Source of the DNA: Stramenopiles sp. TOSAG23-6
Lineage: Eukaryota > Sar
Length of the DNA stretch: 58,387 bases
Reading direction: 5' to 3'
Assembly (NCBI GenBank): GCA_900128565.1
Contig: LT635918.1
Coordinates: 1-58,387, forward strand
The first letter of the stretch is position 1; every line of letters starts with the position of its first letter. A program made the translations under genes and the position numbers. The notes beneath the pieces are model-generated. The model did no database searches, was not told the origin of the DNA, and was given only the letters and a program-made list of their open reading frames with translations. This document shows, in pieces, positions 1-10,200 of this stretch.

Positions 1-535
1 ACGATTTCGTCGATGTTCTTTTTGTAGCTGTTTAAAACTCGTTTGTCTATCCCCTTTGGAAACGTCGAAGTGTAATCAACATCTTAAAGATTTTGACAAG
101 TGTATGAAGTTGACAAGAAAGACAAAAGGTAAAGGTTCTTCTCTCCTTTTTCATTTGAGTCGAATTACCGGGGCTAAACGTTAGAAAATGTGTTATTTTG
201 CATATATAATATGCATAAATCATCTTTATAAAATTTGTTATATAGTTTTTATGTCTTATCTTATGTCTTGCATTTCACAGTTGTGTCAAATAAAACTTCT
301 GTAAAGTGGCTTTATTTTCTTTATGAGCATCCTATAAGTTTAGTTGATGTTGCTTCAATATATGTATGACAAACTCTTACGTACGTATAACAATGCCAAA
401 ATATGCACCTTTTCTATATTATAACTTTATATACAAATTTATAGTTGTACAATTTATTGTTATCACTGTTTGAAATAATTTCTTCATAGCTATAATGTTT
501 ACCAATTTCTATATATTCTTTGCATTCACTAAAAC
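1..535. other. left-edge non-coding stretch
   Basis: AT-rich sequence with no convincing reading frame, RNA gene or repeat that I can recognise. It lies beyond the 3' end of the minus-strand gene at 536-1333, so it probably holds that gene's 3' flank and part of an intergenic spacer. Confidence 0.5.
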
Positions 536-1333
536 TTAACGTGATTCCTTGGTTGACAGAGGCGAATTGATATCAACTTCTTTGGCATATATAGGTATCG
601 CTGCAATTGCGGAAACTGGGATAGTTTTGTTAGCAGTCAATTTGAAAGCTGAATGATGGAAACCTTTCACTGGGGAGTTCGACTTTGACTTTGGAAGAAT
701 TTGCTTCTTTTTCTTTTTTGGAATTTTTGGTATTACACAACCAAGTTCTCGAAGCCGTTTTACAAATCTCCACATTGATGTTTTAGGTATACTTTTTAGT
801 AAAGGTCTTTTGAATAATGATGCTTCTTGATTAGCGACTCTAAGTGTTAAAGCTTCAATTTCTGTCCTTGAAAGGAATCCACTATCAATCTTCTCCTTAA
901 TTTTCAATGTACCCTCTAATGAAACAAGATGCCGACGTCCTCGTCCATTGAGTAATAGCATTATCTGTTGTTCACACATACCAATTTTACTTGCATGTTT
1001 TAAAGTATTCAACCAACGCCGGGCGGTGGAAGCAGACGCACCGGTATCTTCTCTTGCAATTCTTTCCAAAACAGACATTTGTAAACTTCCCTCTGGTAAA
1101 TCTAGTTGAAGAAGTTTCTTAGCACACGCAAGTCGATCTTTTGAAGTCACGCCCGCTCTAACTCCGCCTGGTATTTTTTTCTTCGTGATCACCGGTGCAG
1201 AGACTGGAGTAGCCGTGACGGAAACTTTAACCGCATCAATTGTACTCGGATGTAAAACTACTGAAGCTGTCGCAAAAATACGGGGTTTCTTTGAAGCTTT
1301 CGCGGCTATTGCAACTGGAATAGCTCGTTTCAT
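536..1333 (-). CDS. putative helix-turn-helix protein, unknown function
   Basis: 265-aa protein starting at an ATG (1331-1333). I do not recognise a named family. The N-terminal 60 residues are rich in Ala, Lys and Val and look disordered. Residues about 65-120 contain short helices with ARRWLNTL, and residues about 190-205 contain SMWRFVKRLRELG followed by a basic run KIPKKKKK. Both resemble the recognition-helix style of homeodomain-like or transposase-type DNA-binding domains, but there is no catalytic domain. The C-terminal tail is low complexity. Function is therefore not assigned; a DNA-binding nuclear protein or a domesticated transposase fragment are possibilities, both inferred. The gene is a single uninterrupted frame and is followed upstream by about 500 bp of spacer before the EGF-protein gene. 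Confidence 0.6.
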   Translation of the reverse strand: MKRAIPVAIAAKASKKPRIFATASVVLHPSTIDAVKVSVTATPVSAPVITKKKIPGGVRAGVTSKDRLACAKKLLQLDLPEGSLQMSVLERIAREDTGASASTARRWLNTLKHASKIGMCEQQIMLLLNGRGRRHLVSLEGTLKIKEKIDSGFLSRTEIEALTLRVANQEASLFKRPLLKSIPKTSMWRFVKRLRELGCVIPKIPKKKKKQILPKSKSNSPVKGFHHSAFKLTANKTIPVSAIAAIPIYAKEVDINSPLSTKESR

Positions 1334-1832
1334 GTATTGAGTATTGCACCAATGTATTTTACACTCTGAACGCTGATACTTATTTTGAAATGACTACCAA
1401 AGCTTATTGCTATTTTACGAGTGATAGATTCAACTAGTATTGCCTAACCAAAGATCTTTTTATTTTTCTTCCAATGCACGGATATGTGAATCATCAATAG
1501 AATTATTAATGTATATAATATTCAGTATTCATAATTATCTAAGGAATCTGTTTAGGGGACTCCGCGGGGTCATTTTGTTGGCATATTATTATATTTGCCT
1601 CTTTTTGGATACACAAGAGATACACTTATACCTAGAGTAGCTAGTCTGACTTGTATAATAGCTAAACCGCTGACTTCGCGTGTAACCGTACGTAGCCACA
1701 AAAAATCGCTTTCGCTCTTTCAAGCAATTTCACATAAATTCGGTTAAAAAAATGATTATATTTATATACATCAAATTTCATCTCACCTGTGTCAGTGTAA
1801 CCCTACCAAAATCCTTCAATGTTTCCATAAAG
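1334..1832. other. intergenic spacer
   Basis: About 500 bp between the start of the 265-aa gene and the stop of the EGF-repeat gene. A 66-codon open stretch at 1440-1640 starts with TTG and has no recognisable features, so I see no supported gene here. The spacer must contain the promoter of the 265-aa gene and the 3' end of the EGF-repeat gene. Confidence 0.5.
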
Positions 1833-2942
1833 TTATGCAAGAGCTTCAACTTTACTACAGTCTTCTCCAGTATACCCAGAGAAACATGTACAAAGGCCAA
1901 TAGCGTAGTCGCACACTCCACGTCCTGAACAATCACGACCTTGATTATTACCATGAAAAAGTAGAGGGTCGTCGGAAGATGGACATTCTTTCATGGAGCA
2001 ATCAGGCCCTCGGTAACCAGAGTCACATTTGCAACCATAATGATTTCCTGAATCCCAGGAATCCTGGTATCGAGCAAGAGCATCTTTGGCGAATTGCATA
2101 TTAGACTGACAAATACCATGACCAGAACATTCATTTTCACATGTTGCACGTTGACATGCTGACCCTTCATAACCAGCAAAACAGTTACAGACTCCAGTGG
2201 TTCTGTCACACAAACCTGCATCAGAGCATTCAACATTATCCACGTGTGTCTGAAGTTGATCAATGTGCCAAGCACGGTCCTTCCATTCACCAAAAGCAGC
2301 TTCACAAGAATCCTTAGTAATCAAATTAGTAGAACAAACAGGATTAGGTGCTTCAGCAGCAGCATCATACGTACCACCGAAATACTCACATTCATTCTCT
2401 GAAACTGCATCTAGTGATCGGAGTGAACACCAACTTCTAGATGCACTTTCAAGAGTCCACATAGTATTTGATTCAGTTTCGCACGCAAGTTCTGTTGTAT
2501 AACCATACAAAACACATGAAAGACTAGCGCCGCCTTTGTCTTCCAAAACTCCAATCGGTGCAACAGCACAATCTCCTGATGTTTTAATACAAGAATGGGT
2601 ACAGGATTCTTCTGTGTCAAATCTTAGGTCACCGCAATAAGAACGGTTAGATATTTCAGCTTTATTCCATGATATTCCACGAGCACATGTATATTGAGAA
2701 CAATCTGCGCCAGTATATCGCTTCTGTATATGTGTTCCCAATTGTTCGACGTGTGCGGTGTACTCATACTTTCGACCTTTCGTTGGGTCATTCGTTTTTC
2801 CAAAGTAAAGCACTTTTCCTTGATCATAACAAGTACAAATATCAGCAGCATTACACGTACCATTACCTGAGCATGAGTTTGGACATACTGCGTCAGTAGT
2901 TGTCAAAAAAATAATCACAAAGAATATAGTAAACTTGTACAT
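1833..2942 (-). CDS. secreted EGF-repeat protein, mastigoneme-protein-like
   Basis: 369-aa protein; I place the start at the ATG at 2940-2942 because it opens directly on a hydrophobic signal peptide (MYKFTIFFVIIFLTTTDA) and the open frame upstream begins with TTG only. The mature protein is Cys-rich. An EGF-like module follows at once (CPNSCSGNGTCN), with the phrase GADCSQYTCARGISW near residue 75. Two or three further EGF modules occupy the C-terminal third (CSDAGLCDRTTGVCNCF, CENECSGHGIC, GRGVCDYAIGLCTCFSGYTGEDC). The middle holds paired cysteines without EGF spacing. The CSGHGxC / DCSxxxCxxGxSW arrangement is what I recall from the heterokont flagellar mastigoneme and cell-surface proteins; that link is family knowledge plus inference. 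No transmembrane segment follows the signal peptide, so it is probably secreted or incorporated in an extracellular structure. Confidence 0.8.
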   Translation of the reverse strand: MYKFTIFFVIIFLTTTDAVCPNSCSGNGTCNAADICTCYDQGKVLYFGKTNDPTKGRKYEYTAHVEQLGTHIQKRYTGADCSQYTCARGISWNKAEISNRSYCGDLRFDTEESCTHSCIKTSGDCAVAPIGVLEDKGGASLSCVLYGYTTELACETESNTMWTLESASRSWCSLRSLDAVSENECEYFGGTYDAAAEAPNPVCSTNLITKDSCEAAFGEWKDRAWHIDQLQTHVDNVECSDAGLCDRTTGVCNCFAGYEGSACQRATCENECSGHGICQSNMQFAKDALARYQDSWDSGNHYGCKCDSGYRGPDCSMKECPSSDDPLLFHGNNQGRDCSGRGVCDYAIGLCTCFSGYTGEDCSKVEALA

Positions 2943-3162
2943 GATGATAACAATTGTCAAAATTCGAAACGCAACTGCGAAAGCACCAAAAGAATCTTTT
3001 GACTTGTTATCCGTTGCTCGAAAAAAAGTTACGTTGGCGTTGTAACGGAATCAGTACCGGGTAACTGGACAAAAATCTCCGAATCCGGGAGCCCAAAAAA
3101 AAACATAAAAAGATTGTTTTTTTTTTAATTTCAATTCAATTCAATTTTCATCCTTTTTAGAT

Positions 3163-4394
3163 TTAATGTAGTGGGAGTAATGGCTCGGGTGGTTCTGGTG
3201 GAAATAAAGCATCTTCTCTATAAAATGATTTTTCATTTCCTCCGTTGTCCAAATTATTCAGAGGAAGGATAGGAAAGTCACTCGATAGTGGTGCTTTAAA
3301 AGCATTATGCCAATCAGTATTACCGGGTGTTTTTATTCGTTGCGAGTCATTGATAAAACCACTGAATCCTCTGATTGCTGATGAAGGATAATTCATCCAT
3401 GTAGGAAATTTTCCTGTTATTCTACCATTTTTCCTGCCATTTCTCCATCTACCAAAATTAGCTCCTGTCATCATTGATATGTATTGTGAAAAAATATGCC
3501 AAACTCAAAAAGTCTTCAAAACTCAATCAATACGAATTTGGTAGAAAAAAATATATATTTGAAATTAATGATGAAAATATACATATCATGTGCATCTAAA
3601 GAGCTTGGTGCCTGTTTTATAGGGAGCATGTTTTGTAGAATATAATTTGAGAAAGATCTAAGATTGCTACTTGTTTGTAAGGCAACAAATGAAGATCCCA
3701 CATTCGCCGCCACATTCTTGTTATCACCCGTCGTTTTTCTGTCTTTTACATTTTTTAGCTCTGAATGAAACTCAATATATGCTGATGGATTAAATGATGA
3801 TTTTTTTAATTGTGAGGGCACGGGGTGTAATGGATTGCGATAAAACCCATTTGGTTTGTACCCATGCATAATAAAAAGTGGCCCATTCGGGAGCAAAGGA
3901 GGGATTTTACGCACTGGCATTTGCTCTTCATCAATATGATGACGACCAGTATGTGGGTTATCTCCAAAAATAAAAGGCGGGGCGTGTGCTGGTACTGCTG
4001 CGGATAAACTTTCTGCTCCTTGACTACCCATATCTGTGTGTATATCAGGGAATCCGTTAGAACCACTAATACCTGGTTTGCCCCAACCTGCCATAGTTGA
4101 AAGACGATGTTTATTACCTGGGGTTGTTACAACAGGACTCCTCCATGGCGTATCCATACCTTGCCACGGTATAGACGCCCTACGAAGTTGATTTGGGCTC
4201 AAATCAACCTCTTCTACCATTGTTGTGACTGGAATGCCAATTGGATTTCCTGGAAGTGATCCATTTTCTGGGTTATAATTTGTAAATTTTATACTTTGAG
4301 TAAGTTTTGCAAAGAGTAAAATTATCACAAGTATCGATTTAGATTGAGAAAACATGGAAAGTAAGACTCTATATCTTCCATGAGAAGCTTTCAT
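3163..4394 (-). CDS. unknown secreted or membrane-anchored protein, two exons
   Basis: Two coding blocks on the minus strand (4394 to about 3582 and about 3471 to 3163) interrupted by a copy of the repeated intron family. Start is the ATG at 4392-4394; a second in-frame ATG 13 codons on begins a good signal sequence (MFSQSKSILVIILLFAKLTQS). The rest is rich in Pro, Gly, Asn and Ser with no recognised domain, followed in exon 2 by GANFGRWRNGRKNGR and an acidic, proline-ending tail (PPEPPEPLLPLH). The first block reads on into the intron as a run of aromatic residues before a stop, which marks the boundary. Joining at the ATG shared by both ends keeps the frame; canonical GT-AG choices near the ends do not. 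Its neighbour downstream is another secreted protein, but I infer no shared role. Confidence 0.6.
3472..3581 (-). repeat. introner-like intron, copy a (diverged)
   Basis: About 110 bp between the two exons of the unknown secreted protein. In gene sense it begins TGTATATTTTCATCATTAAT and ends CATATTTTTTCACAATACAT. Both ends match other copies in the window, but the central palindrome and CCTAAC core are degraded. The exact ends are uncertain; a 3-bp ATG repeat at both junctions gives an in-frame join. Confidence 0.65.
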
Positions 4395-4616
4395 TATAAA
4401 TACATCAATTAGAATATAACCAGTGGTAATTTATATCATGTAAAGCTGGGCCAAAGGATGCGATGATTTTTTGAAATATGAAGCGATATGAAGAGAACGA
4501 AAGGAGGATACGATTTGAATTGAAATTTTTTTGAAGCAAATAATTTCAAAAAAAACTCCGAAAAGGAAAAATCGGTATTCGTATTCTATTATTGGTTGAA
4601 ACGGTTACAAATTACT

Positions 4617-4756
4617 ACTTTGTTTCACTTTTACATACGTATAGTATCTACTCTCGCGTTTTCGTCAACATTACTTGGGTAAAGTTACTTTGTTTCACTT
4701 TTACCTACTTATAGCATCTACTCTCGCGTTTTCGTCAACATTACTTGGGTAAAGTT
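4617..4756. repeat. 70-bp tandem duplication in promoter region
   Basis: Two head-to-tail copies, 4617-4686 and 4687-4756, each starting ACTTTGTTTCACTTTTAC and ending GGGTAAAGTT. They differ at only a few positions (for example ATACGTATAGT against CTACTTATAGC). They lie about 100-240 bp upstream of the CFAP97-like start codon, inside the 461-bp divergent spacer 4395-4855 that separates it from the secreted-protein gene. I see nothing else in that spacer. Confidence 0.9.
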
Positions 4757-4855
4757 CCGATATTTATATTTATATCCCAGTGGAGATGAGAAAAGTATAA
4801 TTGAACATTCCATTCACATTTGTCGTTTGTAATCAAAACACCTACTTAAACTAAG

Positions 4856-7129
4856 ATGCCGACTAGGACTGGTTTTGGAGCGTATATTAATTACTCGAGG
4901 CTAATCAATCGTAAGCTGCGAGCTGCTGACAGGGAAGCACACAATAAGTTACTAGCTGATGCACGTGCTTCTGTTGATTCAGGTACACCAAAATCAATCA
5001 AAATGAAACATGTTCACTGGAATCAAGGTAATGATAACAAAAAAAGACGAATTTCAAGAAAAGTCGAGATGCAAAACCGTCAACTGTTAAAAATGTTAGA
5101 AAAAGTTGCCATCAGAGATATGAAGGACGGTTGCAGTTGGAATAAAAAATTAAAGAAACTAAAGATTGCCAAGAGCCCAAACCTTGCATGGCAAGAAAAA
5201 GAATGTAAACGAATAAATAGTCAGAATAAAATGCTTTTTTCTCGGCTTCAGCACGCTCCAGGGGATAGACAAACGAGTTTTAAACAGCTACAAAAAGAAC
5301 ATCGACGAAATCGTCAAATTGTTTGTAAACTTTCATCATATGACAAATCTATGATATCCAAGCGATCTAAAGTGAAAGAAGGGCGCAAGAGACCGGGTAA
5401 CTTTCAGGGTGAGAAAATAAACCCAAGTGTAGTGGGTTTGTCTGATACACAACGGACGCCTGTTGACTCAAGGAAATTATCTACAATAAAAAATAACTTT
5501 GTAAATGAAGATAACTTCTATGATGAAGAAAATGTGTCGTTGACTGAGAAGGGCTCAAATAACTTAGAAATAGATAATATGGAATCCATGTCAAAATACC
5601 CAGACACAACACAATTGCACACTTCAAATATAAATAGTCTAGTGCCAGAGAATTCAGATAAAACATGGAACTCCGCGGCAACCAAAAATTATCAGCATAA
5701 TAATGAAGTGAGTACAACATTATCTAATAAATTGAATAAAGATGGATCATTACCCTCCATGTTTCATGACGATGTTGAGTCCCACAACCCATTTGAATTA
5801 CAAATTCCTCGACATTTCAATGTTAAAAAGAGTAAAGTAAGCGATGCAAACAATAATGTAAGACAGATAAAAGAAAAACGAATAGATATCTCAGATGGCA
5901 ATGAATATACGTATGAAGAATTTATTGAATACTATGGAGGTGAAGAAGAATGGGATGCAGCCATTCTTAGTACGACGCAAATAACACATAAAACATCGAG
6001 TAAAAATCAACAAAAAGTTAGAGTATCTTTTACGAAACATCCGTCTACAAATAATCAAACTTTTTATCATCGGCAATCAAACAAGGTGGAAAGACGCCGC
6101 CCTCAAACTGCTCATGTGAAAAGATCATTCGAAAAACGTACAAAAACACCAATTGTGATTCGAGTGCGTCCTGCTACAGCATCGATAAAATCTGATAAAT
6201 GTATGCGGAAGAATCTTATTTTAGGAAATGCAAAGAGTATTCAGTCACCTTATAAAAAAATACAGATCCCATTTTCTGTAAAGCGACGGAGCAAGATAAA
6301 ACGCCATATTAAAATGTCAGCAAATCAAGCCCATAACAAGAAAGAAGCTCAAAACAATCGTAAAAAACGTGTCGTTGACATTGGCGCTAATACATTACCA
6401 AGGTCGAGAAAAAAAAGAATCAATGTGACCAATGTCTCCGATCAAGTGAAAACAGGTAAATCAAGTGTAGCATATGTAGGTAATAAATCAAATAGTCTTG
6501 GACAGAAAAGAAAGGTTGCAAGGCCAAGGAAAAATAAATGTCAGGGAATGTTAACTATTTCCAAACTGGAAAAACAACGATCCTATGAACAACAAAGATT
6601 TTCAAGATCATTCGCTTGGGAAGTTGGCGAAGATATTGTACTGTATCCTTTGGGAAATATTTTTCATAATTGTGAACATAAAGACCCAAATAGCACTGAT
6701 TTAGACCAGCAAAATTTTTCAATACAAAAGCTAAAGAATAGTCCACTTTCGTGGAACATCCATATAATAGATATTGGTACTAAAAGTACGGCAGGTGAAG
6801 ATGCTAGTACAGCAATCAAAATTATTGCAGAATCAAATGTCGAGCTAGATGATAAAACCCAAAGCGATCAATTAGAAAATCATAAACTTATAATATTTTT
6901 AAGTTGTTCTCAGATAAAAAAAGCCTGTCAAAAGTCACAGGATCTGCGCAAAGCTTTGAAAAACATCAATCTTTTAGATGCAAAGGGAAATCATAGTCGA
7001 TTTGCTGCTGCTCTTTATGATTCACATTTCGAGACAAGTTTGATTTGGCGTTTTGTAACCTGGATTACAAAAAATATTCACGTGGAAAATACTAAAGATG
7101 ATCAATTAGCATTGAAATTCAGTTGCTGA
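4856..7129 (+). CDS. CFAP97 (Hemingway) domain-like basic protein
   Basis: 757-aa single-exon protein starting at ATG 4856. Residues about 70-165 carry the recognisable part: QNRQLLKMLEKVAIRDMK, then AWQEKECKRINSQNKMLFSRLQ, then a basic helix with HRRNRQIVCKLSSY. This is how I recall the CFAP97/KIAA1430 'Hemingway' domain of axonemal proteins (a helix with RIxxxNxxLLxRL). The middle 400 residues are highly basic and disordered with many KKR clusters. One acidic patch (YTYEEFIEYYGGEEEWDAA) lies near residue 355. The last 130 residues (LSWNIHIIDIG ... LIIFLSCSQIKKAC ... LIWRFVTWITKNI) look like a folded alpha/beta domain I do not recognise. A ciliary role fits the neighbouring ciliary genes but is inferred. 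Family assignment is moderate because the domain is short. Confidence 0.65.
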   Translation: MPTRTGFGAYINYSRLINRKLRAADREAHNKLLADARASVDSGTPKSIKMKHVHWNQGNDNKKRRISRKVEMQNRQLLKMLEKVAIRDMKDGCSWNKKLKKLKIAKSPNLAWQEKECKRINSQNKMLFSRLQHAPGDRQTSFKQLQKEHRRNRQIVCKLSSYDKSMISKRSKVKEGRKRPGNFQGEKINPSVVGLSDTQRTPVDSRKLSTIKNNFVNEDNFYDEENVSLTEKGSNNLEIDNMESMSKYPDTTQLHTSNINSLVPENSDKTWNSAATKNYQHNNEVSTTLSNKLNKDGSLPSMFHDDVESHNPFELQIPRHFNVKKSKVSDANNNVRQIKEKRIDISDGNEYTYEEFIEYYGGEEEWDAAILSTTQITHKTSSKNQQKVRVSFTKHPSTNNQTFYHRQSNKVERRRPQTAHVKRSFEKRTKTPIVIRVRPATASIKSDKCMRKNLILGNAKSIQSPYKKIQIPFSVKRRSKIKRHIKMSANQAHNKKEAQNNRKKRVVDIGANTLPRSRKKRINVTNVSDQVKTGKSSVAYVGNKSNSLGQKRKVARPRKNKCQGMLTISKLEKQRSYEQQRFSRSFAWEVGEDIVLYPLGNIFHNCEHKDPNSTDLDQQNFSIQKLKNSPLSWNIHIIDIGTKSTAGEDASTAIKIIAESNVELDDKTQSDQLENHKLIIFLSCSQIKKACQKSQDLRKALKNINLLDAKGNHSRFAAALYDSHFETSLIWRFVTWITKNIHVENTKDDQLALKFSC

Positions 7130-7228
7130 TTTGTGATAACATGTTTTATTTAAAATTTAGAATCAGTACAACGAGTCTTTGTTCATTGTGTAATAAAAAT
7201 ACCTTCCACACTATAGTTTGAACCTATA

Positions 7229-10200
7229 TTATTTTTTACGTCGGTGCATTTTTCTTTGAATATTTTTACTACTCGGTAAAGTCAGTGATTTTCTGCTGGA
7301 GTTTTGATGCCGAGATTTAAAAGCTTGATCACCAGTTTGACTGTCACTACCTCTACTGTTTTTTTTCGAGTGATCAATACTTGGCAGAATCATTTCTGGG
7401 TGTACATTTGATGTGGTTGGTACTAATTTTCTACCATTACCTGTTGTTCCCATACTCGATTGGCTCAAATATTTGTTATTGCGTTTTTCACTCAATACAA
7501 AATATTTAATTTTGGAACCACATTTGCGACAGGTAAACCCACCAGGGTTCCGGAAGCCACATGATGTGCACAATATGTACTTGTAAGGCCCAACCATTTT
7601 AAGTAAATCTAGTGCTAGCCCAGCATTATTGCTCCCTCCATCTGCCATCTCAAGTAATTCATGAAGACCTTGAGATAATAGTCTTCGACAATTATCAGAA
7701 TTATTGGAACACATACCAATTAAACCCATAATAGCAGCTTCACTAATATCGTTATTTTCGTGTCGCAGTAACACTAGCATCTTCTTTGTAGCGCCGCCAT
7801 TCCCAACACGATCCTGGTTTCCTTTGTTGTCGTATGTAATATTGCGTAATGCCCATAGTGCGCGGAGGATGACGTCTTGGTGGTCATAATCATCAAGCAT
7901 TTCAATTAGGGAATTAATTCCTTCAAACTCCATAACTTCATCTTGAATTTTCCGACCGACAGCCCAAGATTCTTTGGCCAACTCTTCAGCCGCAAAACTC
8001 TGCATTGAATGGTCGTCTCCTCTTAACATGTCAACCAGTCCAGGTACAGTGCCAAACTGACTCTTTGCATGTCCCAATTCCTTGGCTTGTACCAAATCAG
8101 CCAAAATATTCAATGTATTCGAAACCACTTTACGAACTTCTAAATTATTCGAGCCATTGAGTTTTACAACTGCTTCAATGGCTCCAGCATCAATCATTTC
8201 CTTTTTTAAGCCATCATGAACTGCCATATTTCCGATTGCCCATACTGCATACTGTTGAACTCTAGAGTCAGTATGTCGACACAAAGCCGTTAACATTTCA
8301 CATCCATCATGTTTAGCTATGAATATGGCATTTGCGTCGTTGTGTGCCGCAGTGCCAAGGGCTCGACAAATATTTGCAAGAACCATGGGATTGTCACTCG
8401 AACACAACTTCATCAATATTCGAAGTCCTCCTCCTTCAGAATTACCAGCAATCAACATACGCCGTCGGTTTCCTTCGTGATAATACATTATATTTGCCAA
8501 TAACATTAGAGCATTTTCTTGAACACTCTGATTTATACATTGACATACTTCAATAATTTTACCTGTGAACTTTCCAATTTCATCTTGTGCATCTGCTGAC
8601 CAGGCAAGATTTGACAATGCCCAGAGAGCATTTGCTGCAACATCTGGGTGTTCCTCGTGGCAATCTACAAGGAGTAGTAACGCATGTACACCGCCAGCTT
8701 TAATTAAGTTCTTTCTGTGTTCATCTAAAAGTGCGAGATTGCCCATTATTAGTCCAACTTGTAGCTGCACACTAGGGTATTGTGAAGCACACAAAAGTAC
8801 AAGTGATTCAACGCCTATATCATGGATACATTTACTGAGTTCTTGACTCCGCAAGCATGTCGCATTTGCCAATAACTCTGCTGTATTTGATTGGACTTCA
8901 ATCGAAGATATTGCCAACTCTCCATGACATAGACTTAGCGCTGTTTGAATACCACCGTGCTCATGAAATATTGCTCTATTGTTATCGTTGTTAAGTAACA
9001 TATTTACCAATGCTGCTGTCACAGTTGCTAAAACATCAATTTCTTTTGAATGGACCAAAATCTTTGTGAGATTAGCAACAGCTCCGCATTTACCCATTTT
9101 CTTTATATTTGTTGGATTATTGTATGCCATATTAGCCAAAGTAGCTGCAACAGAACTCTGTACTTCTTCTTGGGATTCAATGTCTAGAAGATGTGTCATA
9201 TGCTGCAAGAAATCATCAAGTTTAAGTAATCTATGACGATTTGCGGCTTGCAAGGATACAATTGCTAAAATTTCACATGCAAATTTTTGGGTTTCTTTAT
9301 CTGTCGACTTACTCAAGTCTACCAAAATTTGCAGGGATCCTGAGGTTGAACCAATATGTTCTTGGTTTGAAAAGTTTGAATCATTCACAATATCTGTACC
9401 TTCTATTTTTTCTGGTGTATTCCCAATGGATAATAATCGGGCCATAATTGTTTTTCGTCCAATTGCTCGGCCAGCTTGTGCTGCCGCTGCCCAAAGTCCA
9501 CGTTCTTCTTTTACATCTGCAAGTCTATCCTGCCATTCCATAGCATCCTTTCGAAGGTCATCCTCAACCTTATTTGCGATTCGATTTGTCCACGAAATCC
9601 ACATTTCACGCCCAATATGATTTACAACTCGAGTATCACATGTACCATTCCACATCATGCGCCCTATAGATCGAACTGCCATTCGCATTATTTCAATTCT
9701 TGGAGACTTGCTAAGCGCAAGCAAGATTTCAATAGCACAGTTATGCCGAAGTTTATCATTGAGCAAAGGTGACCTGCCTGACATGCGGTCAATTGCTTCA
9801 CAGAAAAATCGGAACAGCTCATCGACATCTGTAATAATAGTTCTGGCAGTTTCGTCGCGTCGCCATGACTCCCGTAGTAGAGCATCTCTCTTACCCGCCC
9901 ATTCTTGGGCAGATTGTTTTGCCCTTTCTTCCATGTCTGATACTCGTGCTTCCAGAACACTGATCTTATTTTCAAGAGCAGTAATCCACATTCTACGATT
10001 TTGACTTTCATTTGATTTGGCGTTTAGTCTCTGTCTAGTCTCTATATAACTTTGAGCTTGCTTCTTGTTTTTTTCCATAGTATTATTACTAAGTTCTGTG
10101 TATGTATTGCGCAATTGTCTCATATCTTCTTTCATGGCATACACCCATGTCTTTCGTTGGGCTGCAAGTTCTTGCAATCCTAATATTCTATTCTCCAATC

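Noticed and set aside
1440-1640. Possible 66-aa membrane peptide
   Set aside because: TTG start, no conserved feature, AT-rich context that yields hydrophobic translation by chance.
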